Shown piece after piece: positions 44,132 to 51,514 of a DNA stretch of 64,000 nucleotides; within the stretch, counting starts at the first letter, position 1, and each line of letters begins with the position of its first letter. The position numbers and the translations under genes were made by a program. This DNA comes from Actinacidiphila rubida. GTDB taxonomy: Bacteria > Actinomycetota > Actinomycetes > Streptomycetales > Streptomycetaceae. Below the pieces are notes generated by a model. It saw nothing but the letters and a program-made list of their open reading frames with translations, had not been told where the DNA came from and ran no database searches. The stretch lies in contig NZ_FODD01000003.1 in NCBI RefSeq assembly GCF_900110255.1, forward strand, positions 234,643 to 298,642, written 5' to 3'.

Positions 44132-45346
44132 TCAGAGTGAGCGGTCGGAATCGGACAGCCGTCCGAGGATGAGCGCGATGCGGAGGGTGAACGCGGAGCG
44201 TACATCGGAAGGTGACCAGCCGGTGACATCAGTCACACGTCGGAGCCGGTAGCGCACGGTGTTGGGGTGCACGAAGAGCATCCTCGCCGCACCTTCGAGG
44301 GACGACGCCTGCTCCAGGTAGACACTCAGCGTCTCCAGCAGCGCGGAGCCCGCTTCCTCCAGCGGCCTGTAGATCTCCTCCACCAGCTGGTCGCGGGCGA
44401 AGCGGTCCCCGGCCATCGCGCGCTCGGGCAGCAGATCGTCGGACAGGACCGGGCGCGGCGCGTCCGGCCAGGCCGCGCACGCCTTCAGACCGGCCGCGGC
44501 GGCCTGCGCGGAGCGCGTCGCCGACAGCAGGTCGCCGACCACCGGGCCGGCCACCACAGGGCCCGGGGCGAACGGGCCGATCAGCGCCTTCGCCACCCGG
44601 ATCGGGTCGTCGTCGCCGCCGGCGATCACCACCAGGCGCTCGCCGAGCACCCCGGTCAGCACCTGCAGCTTGGCGTGCCGCGAGGCCCGGCGGATCGCCT
44701 CGACGGTCAGCTCGCTGTCGCCGTTGGGCGCGGTGCCCAGCACCACGACGATCTTGTCCGGGGAGCTCCAGCCCAGCGCGGCGGCGCGCGACAGCACGCC
44801 CTCGTCGGCCTCGCCGGAGAGCACCGCGTTGACGACCAGGGACTCCAGGCGGGCGTCCCACGCGCCGCGGGCCTCCGCGGCCTGCGCGTACACCTGCGCG
44901 GTGGCGAACGCGATCTCCCGCGCGTACACCAGCAGGGCCTCGCGCAGCACCGCCTCGTCGCCGGGCGCGGCGACCTCGTCGATGGCCGCCTCCATCACCT
45001 CGATGGTGGTGCGGACCATCTCGACGGTCTGGCGCAGCGAGATCGCCCGCGTCAGCTCGCGGGGGGCGGTGCCGAACACGTCCGTGCTGATCGCCTGCGG
45101 CGCTTCGGGGTGCCGGAACCACTCGGTGAACGCGGCGATGCCCGCCTGGGCGACGAGGCCGATCCACGAGCGGTTCTCGGGCGGCATCGCCCGGTACCAC
45201 GGCAGCTGCTCGTCCATCCGGGCGATGGCGTGCGCGGCCAGCCGCCCCGCCGACTTCTCCAGCCGCCGCAACGTGGCGGTGTGGTCCCCGCGGACGGCGG
45301 CGTCGAGGGGGGCTGGGCCTGGCGGAGTCTGCGAAGCATCTGGCAC
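44132..45346 (-). CDS. fasR: FasR, PucR-type activator of fatty acid synthesis genes
   Basis: 404 residues. The N-terminal helical region contains LPWYRAMPPENRSWIGLVAQAGIAAF, the middle domain SSPDKIVVVLGTAPNG, and the C-terminal PucR helix-turn-helix LEGAARMLFVHPNTVRYRLRRVTDVTGW. Its position directly upstream of fabD and sequence type match FasR of S. coelicolor, which activates the fab operon. A GTG(N6)GNCAC sequence at 44223-44236 lies inside its C-terminal codons, probably by chance. Start ATG at 45346. Confidence 0.92.
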   Translation of the reverse strand: MPDASQTPPGPAPLDAAVRGDHTATLRRLEKSAGRLAAHAIARMDEQLPWYRAMPPENRSWIGLVAQAGIAAFTEWFRHPEAPQAISTDVFGTAPRELTRAISLRQTVEMVRTTIEVMEAAIDEVAAPGDEAVLREALLVYAREIAFATAQVYAQAAEARGAWDARLESLVVNAVLSGEADEGVLSRAAALGWSSPDKIVVVLGTAPNGDSELTVEAIRRASRHAKLQVLTGVLGERLVVIAGGDDDPIRVAKALIGPFAPGPVVAGPVVGDLLSATRSAQAAAAGLKACAAWPDAPRPVLSDDLLPERAMAGDRFARDQLVEEIYRPLEEAGSALLETLSVYLEQASSLEGAARMLFVHPNTVRYRLRRVTDVTGWSPSDVRSAFTLRIALILGRLSDSDRSL

Positions 45347-45468
45347 GTACCCAAGCCTGCCTCATCGCCTGCGGCGCGCGCCCCCGGGTACCACTTTCGG
45401 GCTCACTCCGCATGCTGACGGGGCTCGTCCAGCCCCTTCGGCGCCGTCGCCGTCCCACGGCCGGGACA

Positions 45469-45501
45469 CGGCAACGCACCGCAAGGGGCAGGACGCGCCC
45501 C
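45469..45501 (+). repeat. Dispersed repeat copy matching 81-113
   Basis: These 33 bases match 81-113 at 31 positions, in the same orientation, 45 kb away. They begin CGGCAACGCACCGCA and end in a GCCCC motif. The element lies in the gap between fasR and the pirin gene. Nothing codes here. Confidence 0.75.
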
Positions 45502-45542
45502 GCAGGCGGTCCCGTCGCGCCGCGGGTGGGTAGGTTGGGGGC

Positions 45543-46259
45543 GTGATGGAGGTGTGGAGGGGGGACCGGAGGTTCCGTGGGGGGGACGGTGCGGGGGTGG
45601 AGACGTCGCACGCGTTCTCGTTCGGGGGGCACTACGACCCGGAGAACGTGGCCTTCGGCCACCTCGTCGCGTGCAACGAGGAGTCGCTGGCGCCCGGCGC
45701 CGGCTTCGCGGAGCACCCGCACCGGGACACCGAGATCGTCACGTGGGTGCTCGACGGCACCCTCGAACACCGTGACGACCACGGCCGGACCGCCCTGCTC
45801 GCCGCAGGCGACCTGCAGCGGCTCTCCGCCGGCACCGGCGTGCGCCACACCGAGCGCAACGCCGGCCCCCAGCCGCTGCGCTTCCTGCAGATGTGGCTGC
45901 GACCGGACCCCTTCGGCGGGCCGCCGGAGTACACCGCGGTGACCGCCCCGGTCCCACCGGGCCCCGGTCTGCGCCTGCTGGCCTCGGGCGACCCGGACGC
46001 GTGCCCGCCGGTGCGGCTGCGCCAGCCCCGCGCGGCGCTGTACGCAGGCCGGCCGGACGGGCCCGACGCGTGCGCGCTGCCGGACGCCGTCCACCGCTAC
46101 GTGCACGTGGCCCGCGGCTCCGTCCGCCTGGCCGACGCGGAGGGCGAGGCACTGCTCGGCCCCGGGGACGCCGCCCGGATCACCGGCACCGCGCCGGTCA
46201 CCGCGAGCACCGCGGGCCCGGCCGAGTACCTCGTGTGGGCCATGGACCCGCGGCCGTAA
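45543..46259 (+). CDS. Pirin family protein
   Basis: 238 residues, bicupin. The N-terminal metal site is visible as FAEHPHRDTEIVTWVLDG (two His) with Glu and His in GVRHTERN. The second cupin half is degenerate. Bacterial pirins bind Fe and some act as quercetin 2,3-dioxygenases or as redox-dependent partners of enzymes such as pyruvate dehydrogenase E1. Since aceE is 5 kb away that link is worth noting but unproven. It converges with the serine hydrolase gene; CCCCGCGCGGGG lies in the 14-base gap. Confidence 0.87.
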   Translation: MMEVWRGDRRFRGGDGAGVETSHAFSFGGHYDPENVAFGHLVACNEESLAPGAGFAEHPHRDTEIVTWVLDGTLEHRDDHGRTALLAAGDLQRLSAGTGVRHTERNAGPQPLRFLQMWLRPDPFGGPPEYTAVTAPVPPGPGLRLLASGDPDACPPVRLRQPRAALYAGRPDGPDACALPDAVHRYVHVARGSVRLADAEGEALLGPGDAARITGTAPVTASTAGPAEYLVWAMDPRP

Positions 46260-46273
46260 CGCCCCGCGCGGGG

Positions 46274-47089
46274 TCAGCCGGCCAGCTCGGCCAGCACCGC
46301 GTCCGTCAGCGCCGGCCACAGCGGCAGCGCCCACTCGCCGAAGTCCCGGTCGGTGAGCACCGCGCACGCCGCGCCGGCCGCGGGGTCCACCCACAGGAAC
46401 GTGCCGGACTGGCCGAAGTGCCCGAAGGCGCGCGGCGAGGAGCGCTCGCCGGTCCAGTGCGGGGACTTGCCGTCGCGGATCTCGAAGCCGAGACCCCAGT
46501 CGTTGGGGTTCTGGTGGCCGTAGCCGGGGAGGACGCCCTTCAGGCCGGGGAAGACCACCGACGTGGCCTCGGCCACCGTCGAGGGGTGCAGCAGGCGCGG
46601 CGCCTGCAGTTCCGCGGCGAACCGCGCGAGGTCGCCCGCGGTCGAGACGCCGTCCGCGGCCGGCGAGCCCGGCAGCGATGTGCCGGTCATGCCGAGCGGC
46701 TCCAGCACCGCCTGCCGCAGGTACTCCGCGAACGGCATGCCCGCCGCCTTGGCCAGGGTGTCGCCGAGCACCTCGAAGCCGGTGTTGGAGTACAGCCGGC
46801 GGGTGCCGGGCGCGGCCATCACCCGGTGCTCGTCGAACGCGAGGCCGGACGCGTGCGCCAGCAGGTGCCGGACGGTGGAGCCCTCGGGCCCCGCCGGGTC
46901 GTCCAGTTCGAAGACGCCCTCCTCGTACGCGACCAGCACCGCGTACGCGGCCAGCGGCTTCGTCACCGAGGCCAGCCGGAACGGGCGGTCCGCCGGTCCG
47001 TAGCCGCCGGCCACCGTGCCGTCCTGCCGCACGACGGCGGCCGCCGCGTGACCGACCGGCCAGCGCGCGATCATCTCCAGGCTCTCCAT
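46274..47089 (-). CDS. Serine hydrolase, beta-lactamase class C family
   Basis: 271 residues. SxxK is SVTK in RLASVTKPLAAY, the tyrosine motif is YSNTG, and the third motif region is HFGQSGTFLWVDP. There is no signal peptide, so it is probably a cytoplasmic esterase or amidase (EstB-like) rather than a true beta-lactamase or penicillin-binding protein. At 271 residues it is shorter than AmpC. ATG 47089; a longer frame would run through the MerR promoter. It is divergent from merR. Confidence 0.85.
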   Translation of the reverse strand: MESLEMIARWPVGHAAAAVVRQDGTVAGGYGPADRPFRLASVTKPLAAYAVLVAYEEGVFELDDPAGPEGSTVRHLLAHASGLAFDEHRVMAAPGTRRLYSNTGFEVLGDTLAKAAGMPFAEYLRQAVLEPLGMTGTSLPGSPAADGVSTAGDLARFAAELQAPRLLHPSTVAEATSVVFPGLKGVLPGYGHQNPNDWGLGFEIRDGKSPHWTGERSSPRAFGHFGQSGTFLWVDPAAGAACAVLTDRDFGEWALPLWPALTDAVLAELAG

Positions 47090-47157
47090 GCCCGGGAGCC
47101 TACGGCGCCGCCCGGGTGGTGCCGTGCGACGGGCCCCCGGAAAGCCCCGGGCGGCGC

Positions 47158-47188
47158 TTGCCTGGAGTGCACTCCAGCGTCTTAGCGT
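47158..47188 (+). promoter_or_regulatory. MerR-type promoter with palindromic operator
   Basis: TTGCCT (47158-47163) and TAGCGT (47183-47188) are separated by 19 bases, the over-long spacer typical of MerR-activated promoters. The spacer contains the perfect 16-bp palindrome CTGGAGTGCACTCCAG (47162-47177). Transcription would start about 47195, at the ATG of the merR gene, so the mRNA is probably leaderless. Confidence 0.78.
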
Positions 47189-47195
47189 GGAGGGC

Positions 47196-47675
47196 ATGAC
47201 GGTCGTGCAGGTGGCGAAGGACACCCGGCAGCGCGGGTCCGCGGATCCGATGAGCTGCGAAGGGGACGAGCAGGGGCATCCGCGGCCCCTCGGGCAGGAC
47301 AGGTACACGATCAGCGAGGTCGCGGAGTTCACCGGGCTCAGCGCGCACACCCTGCGCTGGTACGAGCGGATCGGCCTGATGCCGCACGTGGACCGCTCCC
47401 ACACCGGGCAGCGCCGCTTCACCAACCGGGACCTGGACTGGCTGGCCCTGGTGGGCAAGCTGCGGCTGACCGGGATGCCGGTCGCCGACATGGTCCGGTA
47501 CGCCGAGCTCGTCCGGGCGGGCGACCACACCTACCCGCAGCGGCAGGCGCTGCTGGAGGCGACCCGGACCGACGTCCTGCAGCGCATCGCCGAACTCCAG
47601 GACACGCTGTCCGTCCTGGACCACAAGATCAGCACTTACGCGGGTGCGCGCTGCGCCCCGGAGAGGACGGCGTGA
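47196..47675 (+). CDS. MerR family regulator
   Basis: 159 residues. The winged helix DNA-binding domain reads YTISEVAEFTGLSAHTLRWYERIGLM with the RRFTNRDLDWL wing, followed by a dimerisation helix (ALLEATRTDVLQRIAELQDTLSVLDHKI). It lacks the metal-binding cysteines of MerR/CueR and ends soon after the coiled coil, so an organic or redox signal is more likely. A 30-residue N-terminal extension precedes the domain. It should activate its own operon at the palindromic promoter just upstream. The downstream aldo/keto reductase starts on its stop codon (TGATG). Confidence 0.87.
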   Translation: MTVVQVAKDTRQRGSADPMSCEGDEQGHPRPLGQDRYTISEVAEFTGLSAHTLRWYERIGLMPHVDRSHTGQRRFTNRDLDWLALVGKLRLTGMPVADMVRYAELVRAGDHTYPQRQALLEATRTDVLQRIAELQDTLSVLDHKISTYAGARCAPERTA

Positions 47676-48688
47676 TGACCTCCCAGAACCGCATCGGAAC
47701 CGCCCGGCTCGGCGAGAACGGCCCGCTGGTCGGCGTCCAGGGCCTGGGGTGCATGGGCATGAGCGACTTCTACGGCGCCACCGACGAGAGCGCGGCGCGG
47801 GAGACGCTGGAGGCCGCCCTGGGCGCCGGGGTGACCCTGTTCGACACCGCCGACATGTACGGCATGGGAGCCAACGAGGAGTTCCTCGCGCCGTTCCTGA
47901 AGGCGCACCGCGACGAGGTCGTGCTGGCGACGAAGTTCGCCATCCACCGGACGCCCGACGGCGGCCGGGAGATCCGCAACGACCCCGCCCACATCAAGAG
48001 CGCGGTCGAGGCGAGCCTGCGCCGTCTGGGCATCGACGTCATCGACCTGTACTACATGCACCGCCGCGACCCGCGGGTGCCGCTGAGCGAGTCCGTCGGC
48101 GCCATGGCCGAGCTGGTCGCCGAGGGCAAGGTGCGGCAGCTGGGCCTGTCCGAGGTGACCGGCGCGGAGCTGCGCGAGGCGTACGCGGTGCACCCGATCG
48201 CCGCCGTGCAGTCGGAGTGGTCGCTGTTCAGCCGGGACGTGGAGACGTCCGTGGTGGGCGCGGCGGCGCAGCTCGGCGTGACGTTCGTGCCGTACTCACC
48301 GCTCGGCCGCGGGTTCCTGACCGGCGCGTTCCAGGACGCCTCGGCCGAGCTCGCCGAGGGCGACTTCCGGCGCAGCCAGCCGCGGTTCTCCGGGGAGAAC
48401 GCGAAGCACAACGCCAACCTGCTCGACCCGGTCCGCAAGGCCGCCAAGGCGCACGACGCGACGCTCGGCCAGATCGCCCTGGCGTGGGTGCAGCAGCGCG
48501 CCGAGGTGCACGGCCTGCCGGTGGTGCCGATCCCGGGCACCCGCAAGCCGTCCCGGGTGCTGGAGAACACCGCGGCCACCCACATCACGCTCGACGCGAT
48601 CGAGCTGGAGTGGCTGGAGCCGATCGCGGGCGCGGTCGCCGGCGACCGCTACGCCGACATGACCGGCACGTCGGCGGCGCGCGAGTAG
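47675..48688 (+). CDS. Aldo/keto reductase
   Basis: 337 residues, a TIM-barrel NADPH-dependent reductase. The catalytic tetrad is seen as Asp and Tyr in FDTADMYG, Lys in LATKFAIH and His in YYMHRRDP. The C-terminal cofactor region VVPIPGTRKPSRVLENTAA is typical of the YakC/AKR13 group. It reduces aldehydes or ketones, often toxic ones. ATG 47675 shares a base with the merR stop, so translation is coupled and the MerR protein likely controls it in response to its substrate. A strong hairpin follows. Confidence 0.91.
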   Translation: MTSQNRIGTARLGENGPLVGVQGLGCMGMSDFYGATDESAARETLEAALGAGVTLFDTADMYGMGANEEFLAPFLKAHRDEVVLATKFAIHRTPDGGREIRNDPAHIKSAVEASLRRLGIDVIDLYYMHRRDPRVPLSESVGAMAELVAEGKVRQLGLSEVTGAELREAYAVHPIAAVQSEWSLFSRDVETSVVGAAAQLGVTFVPYSPLGRGFLTGAFQDASAELAEGDFRRSQPRFSGENAKHNANLLDPVRKAAKAHDATLGQIALAWVQQRAEVHGLPVVPIPGTRKPSRVLENTAATHITLDAIELEWLEPIAGAVAGDRYADMTGTSAARE

Positions 48689-48728
48689 GCCGCGCCGCCG
48701 CCCCGGCGCACCCGTCGCCCCAGCACCT

Positions 48729-48770
48729 GCCTGAGCGCGGGCCCCCACCTGCGGGGGCCCGCGCTCAGGC
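48729..48770. terminator. Bidirectional terminator, 18-bp perfect stem
   Basis: 48729-48746 and 48753-48770 are perfectly complementary over 18 bp around a six-base loop. The right arm overlaps the last codons of the convergent DUF4429 gene, so its stop lies inside the hairpin. Confidence 0.9.
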
Positions 48771-49526
48771 GCGAGTGGTGCGGTGGGCGCGGATCGCGGC
48801 CAGTACGGCCGCGGCGAACGGCAGCGACTCGTGCACCGGGCCGTAGCCCAGGCCGAGCACCACCGCGGCCGGGTCCTGGTCGGCCTCGCCCTGCGGCCGC
48901 GCGGTGCCGGGCGCCGCGCCGGGCGCGCCGCCGGTGCCGTCGTCCCGGCGCAGCAGCCGCAGGTGGCCGTGGAGCATCTCGGGGGAGCGCCAGTCCACGC
49001 CGCTCAGCTCCTCGATCGGGAAGACCTGGTCGCCGGCCTTCCACTTGGCGGAGGACGCGCCGGTCCAGAACCAGCGGAAGGCCACCGACCGGCCGTCGAA
49101 GAAGGCCTTCGCGTCGTACGCCTTGAAGGAGCGCGGCGCGGTCGGCGGATCCACCAGGAAGCGGGCCGGCGGCTCCCCGTCGTCGTCGTGGCCGGCGACG
49201 GCGGCCCGCAGCTCGTCGCGGTAGTACTCGGCGAGCGTGCGGTGCTGGTCGGGGACCACCAGCCGGTAGGGGTCCGCGGAGTCCTTCAGCTGGCCGCCCG
49301 CGGCCTCGATGAGCGGGTCGGCGCCGTGCCGGGGCACCGCTCGCAGTACCGCCGTGCCGCGCCGTCCGTCGAGCACCTCGACGTCCTTGATCGCGGCGTG
49401 CGGGATGCGCCGTTCGACGAGCGACTGGAGCAGTCGCGAGCCGCGCACGCCACGGGTGTACCGGATGACGACAGCGTCGGGCTCGAATTCCCACGCGGCG
49501 TTGATCCCGGCCAGCACATCACCCAT
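48765..49526 (-). CDS. DUF4429 domain protein
   Basis: 253 residues, of an actinobacterial family of unknown function. Two similar halves are visible: GINAAWEFEPDAVVIRYTRG with IPHAAIKDVEVLDG, and KAFFDGRSVAFRWFWTGASS with IPI-like FPIEELSGVDWRSP. Each looks like a pleckstrin-like beta-sandwich strand pattern. No signal peptide or catalytic motif is seen. The start overlaps no other gene. The last residues HRTTRA are encoded inside a terminator hairpin. Confidence 0.82.
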   Translation of the reverse strand: MGDVLAGINAAWEFEPDAVVIRYTRGVRGSRLLQSLVERRIPHAAIKDVEVLDGRRGTAVLRAVPRHGADPLIEAAGGQLKDSADPYRLVVPDQHRTLAEYYRDELRAAVAGHDDDGEPPARFLVDPPTAPRSFKAYDAKAFFDGRSVAFRWFWTGASSAKWKAGDQVFPIEELSGVDWRSPEMLHGHLRLLRRDDGTGGAPGAAPGTARPQGEADQDPAAVVLGLGYGPVHESLPFAAAVLAAIRAHRTTRA

Positions 49527-49571
49527 AAGGCTCAGCCTATGGCCGGGTGCGCCCGTCAGTCCCGGCCCGCG

Positions 49572-49970
49572 CTACGCGCGTCGCTGCCTTTTCTGCACGT
49601 CCCCCACTTGCGCCCCACCCGTCTCTCCCGGTGCCGTGTCATATGCCTTCACCAGGCGTTTGGGTGCCGTTCGCCGCCATGCCTCGGTGAGCAGCTCGCC
49701 GAGTTCCCCCGCGTCCGCCGTCGCCAGCGCGACCCGCACCCAGCCGAACCGGCCCACGTACGGCGCGACCGAGAACGTCTCCGGATCGGCGGCCAGCAGC
49801 TCGCTCTGGTCCTCCAGGGACGCCTTCAGCGAGACGGACGCGGACTCGGGCGCGCCCATCGCGAAGATCTTCTCGCCGACGCGGAAGGTGTGCTCGCTGC
49901 CCCAGGTGATCCGCTCGTGCGCCTGCGGCAGCGCCAGCGCGAGCCCCGCGAACTCCTCGAAGGTCACCAT
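49572..49970 (-). CDS. MmcQ/YjbR family protein
   Basis: 132 residues. The YjbR fold (double-wing, CyaY-like) is suggested by FAGLALALPQAHERITWGSEHTFRVGEKIFAMG and FSVAPYVGRFGWVRVAL. The family is described as DNA-binding on structural grounds, but function is not established. ATG 49970 starts directly at the conserved domain. It follows the alpha/beta hydrolase on the same strand. Confidence 0.83.
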   Translation of the reverse strand: MVTFEEFAGLALALPQAHERITWGSEHTFRVGEKIFAMGAPESASVSLKASLEDQSELLAADPETFSVAPYVGRFGWVRVALATADAGELGELLTEAWRRTAPKRLVKAYDTAPGETGGAQVGDVQKRQRRA

Positions 49971-50059
49971 GTCCGCCAGCCTAGGCGCGGGGTCCGACAG
50001 CCGTCCTCTGCCGCGCGGCGGTGCGGTGCCGGTGCCCGCCGGTGTCGGGTCCTGTGGCG

Positions 50060-51259
50060 TCAAAGCCCGTCGGTGCAGGCCGTGCCGGACTTGCAGGCCA
50101 CGCCCTGGTAGTCGCCGAGCGCGATCTCCGCGAAGTTGGCGAGGCTCGCCGTGCCGGGCGCGAAGTAGCCGGGGTGCCCGCTGGCGCCGGCCGCGCTGAC
50201 CACGCGGGCGCCGAAGGAGCCGGAGACCGGGTCGGCACCGTGGCCGAGACCCGCGAACTCCACGTGCGGGACGTCGCTGATCCAGTCGCTGGAGTCCCTG
50301 GCCGCCCACACGTTGGCCGTGGTGTGCAGGTCGGCGGCGCGCCGCACCCGCATCCCGGGACTGCCGAAGACGGCGATGTCGCCGATCCTGCCGTGCGGCA
50401 GGTCGGGCGCGGCCACCCCGCACAGCACCGAGCCGTACGAGTGGCAGAACAGCGACACCTCGGCCTTCCGCGGCAGCGCCTGGACCAGTCCCTCCAGGCG
50501 TACCGCGCCCCGCTCGGCGAGCGTGCCGGTGGAGGCGTCCAGACCCACGCCGGACGGGGTGGTGTAGTCGGCCCACGCGATCACCGCGGTGCGCGCGCCG
50601 GGCTGGTCGTTCTGCTCCTCGTCGTACAGGGCGCGGGCCATGCCGGTGGGGGAGGAGTACGGCTTGCTGGACTTCTCGAAGGTGAGCATGTCCGTGTCGA
50701 CGCCGGGCACCACGACCGCGATCCGGCGGGCGGTCGACAGGTCGCCGAAGACCTCGGCGGCCCGGCCCGGCCCGGTCGGGTCGAAGGAGAGGATCTGGCG
50801 GTGGCCGGCGAGCAGCGAGGCGTAGCGGCCGGAGAGGCGCTCGGCGACCTTGCGGCCGGCGGGCGTGAGCTTGTCACTGACCGCGCGCGCCGCCTCGCTC
50901 GCCCGGAACTGGGACAGCGACAGCCGGTTGGCGCGGTAGCGCAGGGCCAGTGGGGCGCCGTTGAGGTTGCCGACCACCAGCGGGTAGCGGCGGGCCAGGG
51001 CGAGGCGCTGGGTGGCGGTCAGCGAGGCGAAGAACCTCGCGATGGTGGCCGGTGCCGCGTTGGGGCTGGGCAGCCGGTGGTGGCCGATCGTTCCGTGCAT
51101 CCACGACGTCAGGGCCGCGGCCCTGGCGCCGGAGACCGTGTGCGGCCGGACCGCCGTCCACCCCGTCGTGCCCAGCATCACGAAGACGACCGCCAGGGCC
51201 AGCAGGGCGCGGACGGAGGTGGGGCTCAGTCGTACGTAGAGCGCGTAGAAAAGGGTCAC
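50060..51259 (-). CDS. Membrane-anchored alpha/beta hydrolase (DUF1023 type)
   Basis: 399 residues. One N-terminal membrane helix (VRALLALAVVFVMLGTTGWTAV) places the rest outside the cell. The hydrolase domain has IAVVVPGVDTDMLTF and the nucleophile elbow SLFCHSYGSVLCG, with a late HVEFAGLGHGADP supplying acid and histidine. Members of this actinobacterial family are uncharacterised esterase-like proteins. GTG 51259 has GAGG nine bases upstream; an upstream extension to 51499 is Pro-rich and lacks support. GTGA-N6-TCAC at 51408-51421 lies in its upstream region. Confidence 0.8.
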   Translation of the reverse strand: MTLFYALYVRLSPTSVRALLALAVVFVMLGTTGWTAVRPHTVSGARAAALTSWMHGTIGHHRLPSPNAAPATIARFFASLTATQRLALARRYPLVVGNLNGAPLALRYRANRLSLSQFRASEAARAVSDKLTPAGRKVAERLSGRYASLLAGHRQILSFDPTGPGRAAEVFGDLSTARRIAVVVPGVDTDMLTFEKSSKPYSSPTGMARALYDEEQNDQPGARTAVIAWADYTTPSGVGLDASTGTLAERGAVRLEGLVQALPRKAEVSLFCHSYGSVLCGVAAPDLPHGRIGDIAVFGSPGMRVRRAADLHTTANVWAARDSSDWISDVPHVEFAGLGHGADPVSGSFGARVVSAAGASGHPGYFAPGTASLANFAEIALGDYQGVACKSGTACTDGL

Positions 51260-51514
51260 TCGCTGATGCCTCGCGGATTCGTCCCGCACGGGGCGGGGCG
51301 GCGGCTGGGGGGAGATCCCGTGAGGATCCGGGGTCGCGAGCGCCGTCGGCGACAGATGCTCGTCTGCCCACACTAGACACAGCGAGGGGGGCTCTGGTTG
51401 CTCATGGTGACCCAGATCACGTTTTACAACGGAATATTCAGGTAAAGCCCCAAGTCCGCGGTGGTACGCCGCGGGGCCCCGGACACGCCGGGGCCCCACG
51501 GGAAACGCCGTGCG

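Noticed and set aside
44223-44236. GTG(N6)GNCAC match, a possible Crp site
   Set aside because: It lies in the last codons of fasR and is explained by the coding sequence TDVTG; not near its own promoter.
46274-47089. Antibiotic-resistance beta-lactamase
   Set aside because: SxxK and YxN are present but there is no signal peptide and the protein is short; a cytoplasmic esterase is more likely.
51408-51421. GTGACCCAGATCAC as a Crp site for the alpha/beta hydrolase
   Set aside because: The right half reads ATCAC, not GNCAC, so it misses one fixed base of the streptomycete motif.
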